Assembly (NCBI GenBank): GCA_019075905.1
Contig: JAGXAM010000003.1
Span: 168,282 to 232,281 of the forward strand
Direction: 5' to 3'
DNA: 64,000 nucleotides
Origin: Hyphomicrobiales bacterium
GTDB taxonomy: Bacteria; Pseudomonadota; Alphaproteobacteria; Rhizobiales; Beijerinckiaceae
A model generated the notes under the pieces. The model was not told where the DNA came from. It made no database searches and saw nothing but the letters and a program-made list of their open reading frames with translations. Of the stretch, positions 1 to 8,923 are shown piece by piece (within the stretch, counting starts at the first letter, position 1; each line of letters starts with the position of its first letter). The translations under genes and the position numbers were made by a program.

Positions 1-370
1 GCGGCATGCTGTTGAAGGCGGTCAGGAACGGCGAAAGGATCCGGTTCAGCCAGTCGCTGCGGTCGAGAATGAGGGCAGATGCGATGCCGAGCGTCACCGA
101 CAACAGGAACGACAGCACAATTTCGATCAGTGTGGTAATCAGGTTGGCATAAAGATCGCCCGTTCCGGCAAGCGCAAGCAAGGCCCTGGCGACGCCCTCC
201 GGCGAGGAGACGAAGGCGGGGTCGGCATAGCCAAAGGCGACAGCCAGCTGCCAAAGCGCCAGAAAGGCGACCAGAAACAGCGCCCGTGCCAGAAGAATGG
301 CCAGCGAGTGGCCGGAAGCAGTGCGGCTTGCCGCATCAAGGCCGGTTTCGGAGGTGATGGCATCGCTCAT
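1..370 (-). CDS. ABC transporter permease, NitT/TauT type (partial, C-terminal part beyond left edge)
   Basis: Inner-membrane permease of a NitT/TauT/SsuC-like importer. Only the first 123 residues are visible. Translation gives a short polar N-terminus, a hydrophobic helix near residues 18-38, and then a second hydrophobic stretch after a motif resembling the start of the BPD_transp_1 fold. The ATG at 370 overlaps the stop of the upstream ATPase gene (ATGA), so the two are translationally coupled. With the binding protein and ATPase it forms a three-gene transport unit. The substrate is not readable from this part. The 3' end is cut by the window edge, not by a mutation. Confidence 0.85.
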   Translation of the reverse strand, partial: MSDAITSETGLDAASRTASGHSLAILLARALFLVAFLALWQLAVAFGYADPAFVSSPEGVARALLALAGTGDLYANLITTLIEIVLSFLLSVTLGIASALILDRSDWLNRILSPFLTAFNSMP

Positions 371-1179
371 TTCATGCTCTCGCGCAACGAGGTCCAGGTG
401 CGGCGATAAAGGTCGTGGTAGCGCGGGTCGGCCTGCAGCGCCTCCGCCGAGCGCGGCCTTGCAAGATCGATCTCGATTTCGTCCGTGATGCCGGTGCCAA
501 GGCGCGACAACACCACCACGCGGTCCGCCAGGGTAATCGCCTCGCCAATGTCATGGGTGACGAAAACCACGGTAGCGCCACTGCTTTCCCACAGGTCAAG
601 CAGCTGGTTGTGCAAGATCAGCTTGGTTTGCGAATCGAGGGCGCTAAAAGGCTCGTCCATCAGATAGACGCTGCGTGCCACTGCGAAAGCCCGCGCCAGA
701 GAGGTTCGCTGACGCATGCCCTGCGAGAGCCGTGAGGGGTAAAAATCCCGGTAGTCCTGCAGCCCGACCCGGTCGAGATAAGCGAGCGCACGCTGCCGGC
801 GTTCCTCACGGGCCAAGCCCGAGACTTCCAGCCCATATTCGACATTGCCAAGCACGCTGCGCCAGGGCAGCAGCGCGTCGCGTGCCAGAATGTAGCAAAT
901 ATCCCGCCGCCCTGCCCTCGGCGGCGTCTTGCACACGTTCACGCTGCCAGCGGCAATGGGCACCAGCCCGGCCATGACATTGAGCAGCGTGGTCTTTCCG
1001 CAACCGCTGGCGCCGATCAGCGCCACGAATTCACAAGCGCGGATCGTCAGGTTGACGCCGGAAAGCGCCCTGAGGCGCGGACCGAAATTGACGGCGACAT
1101 CCCGCACGGCAATTTCCACCGGCGCGGAACCTTTCGCCTTGTCCGCCACAAGAGGGGCCGAAACCATCAGCATGCTCAT
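367..1179 (-). CDS. ABC transporter ATP-binding protein, NitT/TauT family
   Basis: Cytoplasmic ATPase of 270 aa that energises the neighbouring permease. Walker A reads GASGCGKTT. The ABC signature is the variant LSQGMRQR, the Walker B region is VYLMDEPFSALD, and the switch histidine lies in FVTHDIGEA. This matches SsuB/TauB/ThiZ-like ATPases, which carry LSGGMRQR. The reading frame is open further upstream, but the ATG at 1179 is preferred because it overlaps the stop of the binding-protein gene by four bases and gives the family's usual N-terminus. It sits in an operon with the binding protein upstream and the permease downstream, both by 4-base overlaps. Confidence 0.92.
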   Translation of the reverse strand: MSMLMVSAPLVADKAKGSAPVEIAVRDVAVNFGPRLRALSGVNLTIRACEFVALIGASGCGKTTLLNVMAGLVPIAAGSVNVCKTPPRAGRRDICYILARDALLPWRSVLGNVEYGLEVSGLAREERRQRALAYLDRVGLQDYRDFYPSRLSQGMRQRTSLARAFAVARSVYLMDEPFSALDSQTKLILHNQLLDLWESSGATVVFVTHDIGEAITLADRVVVLSRLGTGITDEIEIDLARPRSAEALQADPRYHDLYRRTWTSLRESMK

Positions 1180-2231
1180 GGGCTGCAGGAATAGGTTTCG
1201 GGCGCAACGGCATCGATCACGCCGGCACGGGTCTCGGGCCTCGTGACCTGCCCCTGCTCGATCACCAGTCTCGACCAGGTGTCGATCGTGCGCGCATCGA
1301 TTGCCGGGCCGAAGGTCGGCACCAGCCGCTTGACCATGGCCTTGTATTCCGTGGCGGAAAGCTCGGGCACCTTGGCGTATTTGCGCATGATCGCGACCAG
1401 CGCGTCGAGATGGGACGGATTGCTGTACCAGCAATAGGCCTGTTCCATGGATTTCACGAAGCCGGCGACCACCTTCGGCCTGTCCTTGATCGTCGAAGTT
1501 GACGCCCACCAGCCATTATAGCCAAGCCCCTGAAAGAATTTGGGTCCCTGATTGGCGGCAAGATTGAGCACGACCTTGCCCTCGCCCTTGTCCTCGACAA
1601 TGGTCGGCAGCGGCTCGATGCTGAGATAAGTGTCGATGGTGCCATGTTCCAGCGCCGGGCGGCCGGTGGCTGGCAGGCCGACGGCCACAAATGTGGCGTC
1701 ATTTGCCTTGTATCCGGCCTCCGTCAGCAGCTTCTGCTCAAGATACTGAACCGAGACGCCCAGTGCCACCACACCCCATTTCTTGCCGACGATGTCTTTC
1801 AAAACCTCCGGATAGCCTTGACTGAGATGCGGCAGCGCCAGACCCTTGCGAGCGATCAAGGCAAAGGGAACGCGCACGGTCGATCCGGCGACGCCACGGA
1901 TCGGCAGGCCCTTTTCAACGGCAACGATGAGATTGTCCCAGGAATTATTGACAAAGGTCACACTCCCGCTGGCGACCGCGGCGGTCATGGCAGGGCCGGT
2001 GTTGACGGGCACGAGATTGACGTTCAAACCGTTTTTTTCAAAAAACTTTTTGTCCTTGGCAACGAAAGCGGGCAGCGAAATCAGCGCCCCCGGATAATAG
2101 GCGACGCTTGCATCAATGCCCTGCGCTGCCCGGGCCGATTGCGGCGCCAGAACCGCAAAAATGGCTGAAACTGCGGCGGTTGCGGCGACGCCGGGAATGC
2201 GCGCCTTGTTTAAGCTTGTGTGCATCATCAT
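1176..2231 (-). CDS. ABC transporter substrate-binding protein, NitT/TauT (NMT1/THI5-like)
   Basis: Periplasmic solute receptor of 351 aa. A signal peptide with a long hydrophobic core ends at about residue 35 (SARAAQ). The mature part has the NMT1/THI5/SsuA fold, with conserved stretches such as YYPGALISLPAFVAKDKKFF and WWASTSTIKD. This family imports nitrate, taurine, sulfonates, pyrimidine precursors and similar small molecules; the substrate here cannot be named. The ATG at 2231 is chosen because GGGAGG lies about 8 bases upstream and the signal peptide follows directly. It is the second gene of the SMP-30-transporter operon. Confidence 0.9.
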   Translation of the reverse strand: MMMHTSLNKARIPGVAATAAVSAIFAVLAPQSARAAQGIDASVAYYPGALISLPAFVAKDKKFFEKNGLNVNLVPVNTGPAMTAAVASGSVTFVNNSWDNLIVAVEKGLPIRGVAGSTVRVPFALIARKGLALPHLSQGYPEVLKDIVGKKWGVVALGVSVQYLEQKLLTEAGYKANDATFVAVGLPATGRPALEHGTIDTYLSIEPLPTIVEDKGEGKVVLNLAANQGPKFFQGLGYNGWWASTSTIKDRPKVVAGFVKSMEQAYCWYSNPSHLDALVAIMRKYAKVPELSATEYKAMVKRLVPTFGPAIDARTIDTWSRLVIEQGQVTRPETRAGVIDAVAPETYSCSP

Positions 2232-2327
2232 CTCAGGTCCTCCCGTTTGATGGCGCTTTTGCCGCGCCTTTGCCCGCAAATCTCGTGGCGGCAGCGTTAG
2301 CACCGCAGCCTGATGGCCTTCGGCCTC

Positions 2328-3209
2328 TCACATCTGGAATTTCGCATCGGCCAGCCCGCGCACGCCAAGCCCTTCAATCGCGAACAGATGTCCGGCTTGC
2401 GGCTGGGCGGCATCGGAAAATCGCGAGGCCGAAGTGACATAGAGAATATCGAGATCAGCGCCCCCGAAGTTGCACATGGTCGGGTTTGCCACCGGCAGCG
2501 CAATGCTGTTCATCAGCTTGCCATCCGGATCGAATTGCGCGACCGCGCCGCCCCGGAAAAGCGCCGTCCAGTAACAGCCGTCGGCATCGACCGTCGCCCC
2601 GTCCGGCAGGCCGGGCGCAGGCGTTTGCGCAAACAGGCGTCGATCGGCGATCTCGCCTTGTTCGAGGTCGAAATCATATTTCCAGATCTCGGCCCGGAAC
2701 GAATCTGCCAAATACATGCTCCGCTTGTCGGGGCTCCAGGCTATGCCGTTGCCGGCAATGATGCCATCTTCCATCAGGCGCGGATTTTGGTTGCGCGCGA
2801 AGCGCCATAGCGCGCCTGACGGGGTGCGGTGATCGGTGTTGATCGAGACGCACCAGAAGCGTCCGGCGCCATCGCATTTGCCATCATTCAGCCTGTTGCT
2901 GGCTGGCCGGTCCGCCTCCACCGGCGCCAGCAACCGCGCATCGCCCGTCGCCATATCCAGCCTATAGAAGCCGCCCCTGACCCCGCCGATCAGCGCCTCT
3001 GTGTCGCTAGAAGCAATGGAACCTATCGGGCGCCCGCCGAGCGCTGCGGCAAAATCCGTGCGCTGGATAGCGCCGGTGGCCGGATCATAGGCAAAGACGA
3101 GGCCGGCCCAGGCATCGATCCAGAGAAGCCTGCCCCGCCCGGCATCCCAGTGCAGCGACTCGCCAAGATCATTCGCAAATGATGTCAGGCAGACAATTTG
3201 AGGACGCAT
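2328..3209 (-). CDS. SMP-30/gluconolactonase family protein
   Basis: Six-bladed beta-propeller hydrolase of 293 aa, most likely a sugar-lactone lactonase. Family features are the early GESLHWDAGRGRLLWID segment with the metal-ligand Glu, NRLNDGKCDGAGRFWC near the middle, NGIAWSPD and LPDGATVDADGCYW. Members hydrolyse gluconolactone or related lactones in sugar catabolism. The ATG at 3209 has AGGAG four bases upstream. It is the first gene of the operon feeding the transporter 96 bp downstream, which suggests a common carbon source, although NitT/TauT transporters are unusual partners for a lactonase. Two palindromes lie just upstream. Confidence 0.9.
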   Translation of the reverse strand: MRPQIVCLTSFANDLGESLHWDAGRGRLLWIDAWAGLVFAYDPATGAIQRTDFAAALGGRPIGSIASSDTEALIGGVRGGFYRLDMATGDARLLAPVEADRPASNRLNDGKCDGAGRFWCVSINTDHRTPSGALWRFARNQNPRLMEDGIIAGNGIAWSPDKRSMYLADSFRAEIWKYDFDLEQGEIADRRLFAQTPAPGLPDGATVDADGCYWTALFRGGAVAQFDPDGKLMNSIALPVANPTMCNFGGADLDILYVTSASRFSDAAQPQAGHLFAIEGLGVRGLADAKFQM

Positions 3210-3234
3210 GGCTCCTCCCCCGGCTCTTGTCATT

Positions 3235-3272
3235 TGTCGCGACACTAACATAAAAAAGTCGATTGTCGACAA
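3235..3272 (-). promoter_or_regulatory. Two TGTCG-type palindromes upstream of the SMP-30 operon
   Basis: Two perfect 10-bp palindromes, TGTCGCGACA (3235-3244) and TTGTCGACAA (3263-3272), lie 28 bp centre to centre, 26-63 bases upstream of the lactonase start. Both have the GT...AC core typical of GntR-family operators. Binding by a GntR/FadR-type repressor encoded elsewhere is an inference. Confidence 0.5.
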
Positions 3273-3574
3273 AAATATTGGCGACCATCCTGTCAACACA
3301 CGATCCAGCTTTGCAGGCTGGAAAGGGGTCGCCTCGCTGCAAAATGCCAAAGCAAGGTCGCATTTCCCGCGCCTCAAGTCGGCAAGGCTCAGACGCGAGC
3401 CATGCCTGGGGCCGCAGACCACGCCTCATTCCTACAGCCAGGCACTTCAGCCAAACGGCTGATCATGACCACAGCGGAGAGGCATGTTGATGGAACGGGG
3501 CGCGTTCTGGCCCGGCCACAACCTCATCATCCGTGCCTTCACGCGGCGATGATACGAGGTTCAGGCTGGAAACT
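3273..3574. other. Intergenic region without recognisable gene
   Basis: About 300 bp between the lactonase leader and tRNA-Ala. A TTGACA hexamer reads on the minus strand at 3296-3291, but no convincing -10 follows at normal spacing. Imperfect complementary segments (ACCTC.TCATC and GATGA..GAGGT) flank 3521-3560 just beyond the tRNA 3' end without a T-run. No coding potential was recognised. Confidence 0.4.
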
Positions 3575-3650
<76 letters not shown>

Positions 3651-3860
3651 ACAAGCCAGCGTTTAACGCCGGGATGCGCGCTTATAGCTGCAAAGGTTCG
3701 TATGCACAAGCACTTGCCGGCAGCAATTTTTACGGCCCTGCCAGCGGTACCAGAACCGCGGGAATGCGGCCCGGAGCCCGAAAATTTTCCCCGCGTTAAT
3801 CTGCCGCGCGCCGCCTTGACCCCCTACCCTCGCGCCTTGGCCCGTGCCATAAGGGCCGTC

Positions 3861-5030
3861 ATGGCGAGCGCTGTTCCTGATCGATTCGACCCCGGCTTTG
3901 GCATTTACGTGCATTGGCCGTTTTGTCTTTCGAAATGCCCCTATTGCGATTTCAACAGTCACGTGCGCGCCAAGCCCGTGGACGAAGCCCGCTATGTATC
4001 GGCTTTCGAGACCGAGCTGGCGCATCGCGCCCGGCTCACACCGGGGCGGGTCGTCTCCTCGGTGTTTTTTGGCGGCGGCACACCGTCATTGATGCAACCC
4101 TCGACGGTTGCTGCCATCCTTGACGCCATCGGCAAGCACTGGAGCGTCAGCCCCGGCGCCGAAATCACCCTCGAAGCCAACCCCACCAGCGTCGAGGCGG
4201 AGCGCTTTCGCGGCTATCGTGCTGCCGGCGTCAACCGGGTCTCGCTTGGCGTCCAGGCGCTCAATGATGCCGATTTAAAGGCTCTCGGCCGCCTGCACAC
4301 TGTTGCCGAGGCCATGGCAGCGGTCAACACCGCCACCTCGATCTTCGAGCGCGCCTCGTTCGACCTGATTTACGCCCGGCCGAATCAGACGCCGCAGGCC
4401 TGGCGCGCCGAGTTGAAAGAGGCGCTGGCGCGCGCCCCCGAGCATCTCTCGCTCTATCAGCTGACGATCGAGCCCGAGACCATGTTCGAGCGGCTCTACA
4501 ATGCCGGCAAGCTGAAAATGCCCGACCCCGACACCGGTCGCGATCTCTGGGATGTCACGCAGGAACTCACCGGCGCTGCTGCCATGCCGGCCTATGAGGT
4601 CTCCAACCACGCCCGCAAGGGCGCGGAAAGCCGCCACAATCTCACCTACTGGCGCTATGGCGAATATGCCGGCGTCGGCCCCGGCGCCCATGGCCGCATC
4701 ATCACGCCCAAGGGCCGCAAGGCGCAGGCGAGCGAACGCCACCCGGAAATGTGGCTGACCGTGGTCGAGAGCGACGGCAATGGTCTCGTCGAGGATGATC
4801 TGCTCAATGCCAGCGAGCAGGCCGATGAGTTCCTGCTGATGGGCCTTCGCCTCACCGAGGGCATCGAGCCCAAGCGCTTTGAGGCGATTGCCGGGCGGCC
4901 CCTGAGCGGCTCGCGCATATCATCGCTCGTCGCCGATGGGATGATCGAAATGACGCCGCAGGGGCGCATCCGCGTCACCAATGAAGGCTTTCCGGTGCTT
5001 GATTCGGTGGTCGCCGATCTCGCCGGCTGA
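3861..5030 (+). CDS. hemW: Radical SAM heme chaperone HemW
   Basis: Radical-SAM protein of 389 aa, formerly annotated as oxygen-independent coproporphyrinogen oxidase-like and now regarded as a heme chaperone delivering heme to respiratory proteins. The cluster motif CLSKCPYCDF lies at residues 22-31 (Cys22, Cys26, Cys29). The SAM-binding GGGTPS and the HemW-typical HNLTYWRYGEY segment are present, and the C-terminal HemN_C domain follows. The frame is open far upstream, across the antisense tRNA-Ala; the ATG at 3861 gives the standard N-terminus just before the radical-SAM domain. It stands alone on the plus strand before a P450. Confidence 0.93.
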   Translation: MASAVPDRFDPGFGIYVHWPFCLSKCPYCDFNSHVRAKPVDEARYVSAFETELAHRARLTPGRVVSSVFFGGGTPSLMQPSTVAAILDAIGKHWSVSPGAEITLEANPTSVEAERFRGYRAAGVNRVSLGVQALNDADLKALGRLHTVAEAMAAVNTATSIFERASFDLIYARPNQTPQAWRAELKEALARAPEHLSLYQLTIEPETMFERLYNAGKLKMPDPDTGRDLWDVTQELTGAAAMPAYEVSNHARKGAESRHNLTYWRYGEYAGVGPGAHGRIITPKGRKAQASERHPEMWLTVVESDGNGLVEDDLLNASEQADEFLLMGLRLTEGIEPKRFEAIAGRPLSGSRISSLVADGMIEMTPQGRIRVTNEGFPVLDSVVADLAG

Positions 5031-5069
5031 AACTGTAAAGTGTGAGGCACGCGAAGGAAGGCAGCTACC

Positions 5070-6482
5070 ATGTCAGCAGGCAATTCTCCGGCGCCAGCGG
5101 CAGCCCGCCCCTATCGCCCGCCCGCGCCGCTGCCGCGCACAAAGCCCTTGTCGAAACTGGGGTTCATGGTCGCGCTGCGCGAGAACCCGATCTCGACCTG
5201 GGGCATCTGGAATTTTGAAAACCCGATCACCACCGGCAGAACCGCGCTCGGGCCGATGACCGGGGTTTCCAGCCCCGAGGGCATCCGCCATGTCATGGTC
5301 GACAATGTCGGCAATTATGTCAAAGACCGCCTGCAATTGCGCGTACTGAAACCGGGGCTCGGCACCGGCCTGCTGACGGCCGAAGGCGAATCCTGGAAGG
5401 CGGCCCGCCGCACCCTCGCGCCCTTGTTCGCACCACGCACTGTCGAAACCTTCGTCGGCACCATGCAGGCGAAAGCCGGGGCCATGGTGGCGCGCCTGCA
5501 GGCCCAGCCCCTGGGCGCCCGGGTCAATATCAGCGATGAAATGACCCGCGTGACCTTTGAAATCCTCACGGACACGCTTTTTTCTGACGCTGTTGACGGC
5601 ACATCGCAGGAATTTGGCGAGGCTTTCACCCGCTATTTTGAAAATCAGGGCAAGATCAGCCCTCTCGACATGCTCAATGCCCCGGACTGGATTCCGCGCT
5701 TCAACCGCTACCGCGCCCAGCCCGCGATAAACTTCTTTGAAGAGAAGGTGAGGCAGATCATTGCCAGACGCCGCGCCCTGCTCGCCACCCCGGGCGCTGC
5801 GGTGCCGCGCGATATTCTCACCCTTTTGCTCGAAGCTGCCGATCCTGAAACCGGCGTCGGCCTCAGCGAGGCGGAGGTGGGTGCCAATATCGTCACTTTC
5901 CTTGGCGCCGGCCATGAAACCACCGCCAATGCCCTGAGCTGGACGCTGTTCCTGCTGGCCAAGCACCCCGCCGCCCAGAGCGCCGTGGCGCGCGAGGCCC
6001 GCGAGGCCGAAAATCTCGCGCTTGTCGACTGGCTCGACAATCTGCCGATGACGCGGGCGGTGATCGAGGAGGCGATGCGGCTTTATCCGCCCGCCCCGAC
6101 CTTGAGCCGCATGGCCCTGGCCGAGGATGAAATTCAGGGTGTCAGGGTCGCCGCCGGCTCGACGGTGATCATCTCGCCCTATGTGGTGCACCGCCACCGC
6201 AGCTTGTGGAGCGAGCCGGATTATTTCCGCCCCGAACGGTTTTTGCCTCCGGCCCGCGACCAGATCGACCGCTACGCCTTCATTCCCTTCGGCGCCGGGC
6301 CGCGAGTCTGCATCGGCCAGCGCTTTGCCATGCACGAGGCGGTAATCGTGCTGGCAACGCTGATGCGCCATTTCGGCTTCGCCATGCCCAAGGGCGAGAG
6401 CGTCATGCCGCTGCAGCGCATTACCCTGCGCCCCTCCCCCCGGCTGGAAATGCTGTTGCAGCGCGCCGACGCGGCGGGCTGA
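5070..6482 (+). CDS. Cytochrome P450
   Basis: Heme monooxygenase of 470 aa. The oxygen-activating I-helix reads AGHETT (about residue 280), the K-helix ExxR motif is EEAMRLYPP, and the heme-thiolate loop is FGAGPRVCIGQRFA with the axial cysteine. The N-terminal leader is short and proline-rich with no membrane anchor, so it should be soluble. The domain order and the AGHETT/FGAGPRVCIG pattern resemble CYP102/CYP4-like bacterial P450s. No ferredoxin or reductase gene is adjacent, so its electron donor is elsewhere. Start 5070 has GAAGGAAGG upstream. The substrate is unknown. Confidence 0.95.
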   Translation: MSAGNSPAPAAARPYRPPAPLPRTKPLSKLGFMVALRENPISTWGIWNFENPITTGRTALGPMTGVSSPEGIRHVMVDNVGNYVKDRLQLRVLKPGLGTGLLTAEGESWKAARRTLAPLFAPRTVETFVGTMQAKAGAMVARLQAQPLGARVNISDEMTRVTFEILTDTLFSDAVDGTSQEFGEAFTRYFENQGKISPLDMLNAPDWIPRFNRYRAQPAINFFEEKVRQIIARRRALLATPGAAVPRDILTLLLEAADPETGVGLSEAEVGANIVTFLGAGHETTANALSWTLFLLAKHPAAQSAVAREAREAENLALVDWLDNLPMTRAVIEEAMRLYPPAPTLSRMALAEDEIQGVRVAAGSTVIISPYVVHRHRSLWSEPDYFRPERFLPPARDQIDRYAFIPFGAGPRVCIGQRFAMHEAVIVLATLMRHFGFAMPKGESVMPLQRITLRPSPRLEMLLQRADAAG

Positions 6483-6488
6483 ACGCCG

Positions 6489-7391
6489 TCAGGCGGCTGG
6501 CACCTCGGCCCGCACGCCCAGCAAATGGCAGATCGCAAACACCAGATCGGCGCGGTTCATGGTGTAGAAATGGAAATCACGCACGCCGTGATCGACGAGA
6601 TCGAGCACCTGCTCGGCGGCAACGGCGGCGGCGATCAGCTTGCGCGTCGCCGGGTCATTGTCCAGCCCCTCGAAGCGGCGCGCCAGCCAGGTCGGCACGC
6701 TCGCCCCGGTCTTGGCGGCAAAGCCCGCCGTCTGGCGAAAATTCTGCACCGGCACAATGCCCGGCAGGATCGGGATGGTGATGCCGCGCCCCCGCACCTT
6801 GTCGAGAAACCGCAGATAATGGGCATTGTCGAAGAAAAACTGGGTGATGGCCCGCGTCGCCCCGGCATCGACCTTGGCCGCCAGCACATCGATGTCAGCC
6901 TCGAGCGAAGCTGATTCAGGGTGCTTTTCGGGATAGGCCGAGACCATGATCTCGAAATCGCCAAGCGCCCTAATGCCCTCGATCAGCGCCGTCGAATGGG
7001 CATATCCGCCCGGATGCGCGACATAGGGTGTGCCAAGGCCACCCTGCGGATCGCCGCGCAGGGCCACAATATGCCGCACGCCGGCGGCATGATAGCCGCG
7101 CACCACCGCATCGACCTCATCCTTGCTCGCCCCGACACAGGTGAGATGCGCTGCCGGGGTCACCTTGCCCTCGCGCACCATGCGCGCCACCGTATTGTGG
7201 GTGCGCTCGCGGGTTGAGCCGCCAGCGCCATAGGTGACTGAAACAAAAGACGGATTGAGCGGCGCCAGCCTCTCGACACAATCCCACAGCTGCGTCTCCA
7301 TATCTGGCGTTTTCGGCGGAAAAAACTCGAACGAGACCCTGATATCGTCGCTGTGCGAGCGGCTCGGGCGCGGGTGGGGTTGATGCAACAT
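6489..7391 (-). CDS. metF: 5,10-methylenetetrahydrofolate reductase MetF
   Basis: Flavoprotein of 300 aa that reduces methylene-THF to methyl-THF for methionine synthesis. Family features are FEFFPPKT near residue 22 (the active-site Glu region), YGAGGSTRERT, LRGDPQGG, and QFFFDNAHYLRFLD. The ATG at 7391 shares one base with the TGA of the upstream ArsR-methyltransferase gene (TGATG), indicating co-translation and joint control. The convergent P450 gene ends 6 bases away. Confidence 0.96.
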   Translation of the reverse strand: MLHQPHPRPSRSHSDDIRVSFEFFPPKTPDMETQLWDCVERLAPLNPSFVSVTYGAGGSTRERTHNTVARMVREGKVTPAAHLTCVGASKDEVDAVVRGYHAAGVRHIVALRGDPQGGLGTPYVAHPGGYAHSTALIEGIRALGDFEIMVSAYPEKHPESASLEADIDVLAAKVDAGATRAITQFFFDNAHYLRFLDKVRGRGITIPILPGIVPVQNFRQTAGFAAKTGASVPTWLARRFEGLDNDPATRKLIAAAVAAEQVLDLVDHGVRDFHFYTMNRADLVFAICHLLGVRAEVPAA

Positions 7392-8398
7392 CAGAGGCCT
7401 TCCTTGGCACTTGCAACGGTTTCGGGAGAGCGGCCACGCCGGTCGTGCGCCACGAAAATCAATACGGTCAGCTTGCGGTCATCCCCTGGCGTCGCGGTCA
7501 AGGCCTTGACGTGGCGCACCTCCAGCCCGGCATCGCGCAAGGCGGCGCTGATCTCGTCGCGCTCGAAGCCAAGGCGCCGGTGCGCATGATCCGCCCGCAG
7601 ACTCTCGACTTCGTGCGGCGCAAAATCCACCACCAGCATGCGGCCCCCGGGCGCCAGCGCCCGTGCCGCTTCACGCAGGGCTTGCGCCGGTTCATCGAGA
7701 TAATGCAGCACCTGATGGATGATCACCACATCCTGCGAACCGGCTTCCACCGGCAGGGCATAGACGTCGCCTTGGCGCAATTGCACATGTTTGAAGGGCG
7801 CCCCCGCCAGCCGCGCCCGCGCCAAAGCCAGCATGGCGGGCGATTGATCGACCCCCAGCGCCACCATTGCCTGCGGCGCGAACAGTTCCAGCATGCGCCC
7901 GGTGCCGGTTCCGATATCGAGCAGCGTCCCGAAGGGCTGGCGCCCCATCGCCGCCTGCACGGCCGCCTCGACCTGCGCCTCTTCGACGTGCAGGGCACGG
8001 ATTTCATCAAAGGTCGCGGCATGGCGGGCAAAATAGGCGCTGGCAAGCTCGCTGCGCTGGCGGCGGGCATCGGCAAGGCGGCGCCGGTCGGCGACGATCA
8101 CCGGATCGAGCGTGTCGAGATGGGCCTGCAGGGTCTTGGCCAGCGTCGCCGCCGGACCATCATCGCGCAGGCGGAAAAACGCCCAGGCGCCCTCGCGATG
8201 ACGCTGCGCCAGCCCGGCCTCCATCAACAGTCGCAGGTGCCGCGAAACCCGGGGCTGCGACTGGCCAAGAATGACCATCAATTCACTGACCGTGAGTTCC
8301 GCCTCGGCAAGCAGCGCCAGCAACCGCAGCCGCGTCGCCTCGCCTGCGGCTTCAAGCACGCCAACCATGTCAGAAAGAGGCAGTCGTAGGCGGCTCAA
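7391..8398 (-). CDS. ArsR/SmtB-type regulator fused to a SAM-dependent methyltransferase domain
   Basis: Protein of 335 aa. Residues about 10-95 form an ArsR winged helix (TRLRLLALL, GQSQPRVSRHLRLL recognition helix). Residues about 140-300 form a class I methyltransferase (LLDIGTGTGRMLELF with GxGxG, then GVDQSPAM). No ArsR metal-binding cysteine box is seen, so the effector is probably not a metal. Such fusions in Proteobacteria sit next to metF/metH, and the related ArsR protein SahR is known to control methionine-cycle genes by sensing S-adenosylhomocysteine; a SAM/SAH-sensing role here is inference. The start is most likely the TTG at 8398, which keeps the usual stretch before the HTH; an ATG at 8368 is an alternative. 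Confidence 0.88.
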   Translation of the reverse strand: MSRLRLPLSDMVGVLEAAGEATRLRLLALLAEAELTVSELMVILGQSQPRVSRHLRLLMEAGLAQRHREGAWAFFRLRDDGPAATLAKTLQAHLDTLDPVIVADRRRLADARRQRSELASAYFARHAATFDEIRALHVEEAQVEAAVQAAMGRQPFGTLLDIGTGTGRMLELFAPQAMVALGVDQSPAMLALARARLAGAPFKHVQLRQGDVYALPVEAGSQDVVIIHQVLHYLDEPAQALREAARALAPGGRMLVVDFAPHEVESLRADHAHRRLGFERDEISAALRDAGLEVRHVKALTATPGDDRKLTVLIFVAHDRRGRSPETVASAKEGL

Positions 8399-8418
8399 GG
8401 CTCATATCCCGATAATGA

Positions 8419-8436
8419 TATAAAGATATCTTTATA
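8419..8436 (-). promoter_or_regulatory. 18-bp perfect palindrome, likely ArsR-type operator of the metF operon
   Basis: TATAAAGATATCTTTATA is a perfect AT-rich palindrome 20 bases upstream of the ArsR-methyltransferase start. ArsR-family operators are typically AT-rich 12-2-12-like dyads at the promoter. Autoregulation of the regulator-metF pair is the simplest reading. Confidence 0.7.
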
Positions 8437-8588
8437 CGAATTTGCGCGCTTGGCAAGCCTCACGATGGGCCGCGCCGCCATTTACCATGTTCCTGCGGAG
8501 AGGCGACAAATCCTCAAGAATCAGTTAAGGGAATGATCGACACCGCTCATTGTGTGTCGGTGATCATTGCAGGTAAGGGGATTATTCG

Positions 8589-8855
8589 ATGAAATTCAAA
8601 GCTCCGCTGTTCATTGCCACCGCCGTTCTCGCACTTGGTGTGGCCGTTGCCCCGGCCATGGCCAAGAAGAAGTCGGCCATGTCGGCCGCCGCTCCGGCTG
8701 CAGCAGCAGCGCCTGCCGCCGCTGCGCCCGCGAAAAACGCCATTGGCAAGCCGAAGTCAGCTCTCGGCATGAAGTGCTCGAAAGAGGCCGACGCCAAGAA
8801 CCTGCATGGCGCCGCCCGCAAGAAGTTCCGCGAAGCCTGCAAGAAGGCCGGCTAA
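8589..8855 (+). CDS. Small secreted PsiF-repeat-like protein
   Basis: Exported protein of 88 aa. A signal peptide with cleavage near APAMA-KK is followed by an Ala/Pro-rich linker (about residues 30-50) and a single C-terminal PsiF-like repeat, where Cys63 and Cys84 could pair (KCSKEADAKNLHGAARKKF then EACKKA). PsiF was named in E. coli for induction by phosphate starvation; its function is unknown. AGGTAAGGGG precedes the ATG. It is monocistronic and closed by a strong terminator. Confidence 0.8.
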   Translation: MKFKAPLFIATAVLALGVAVAPAMAKKKSAMSAAAPAAAAAPAAAAPAKNAIGKPKSALGMKCSKEADAKNLHGAARKKFREACKKAG

Positions 8856-8884
8856 GCGCTACAGCAACATGTTAGCTTGGGAAG

Positions 8885-8914
8885 GGCGCGAACCTTAAAG
8901 GTTCGCGCCTTTTT
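8885..8914 (+). terminator. Rho-independent terminator after the PsiF-like gene
   Basis: A 10-bp GC-rich stem (GGCGCGAACC / GGTTCGCGCC) with a 5-nt loop is followed at once by TTTTT, 30 bases after the stop codon. Confidence 0.93.
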
Positions 8915-8923
8915 CATGGTCGC

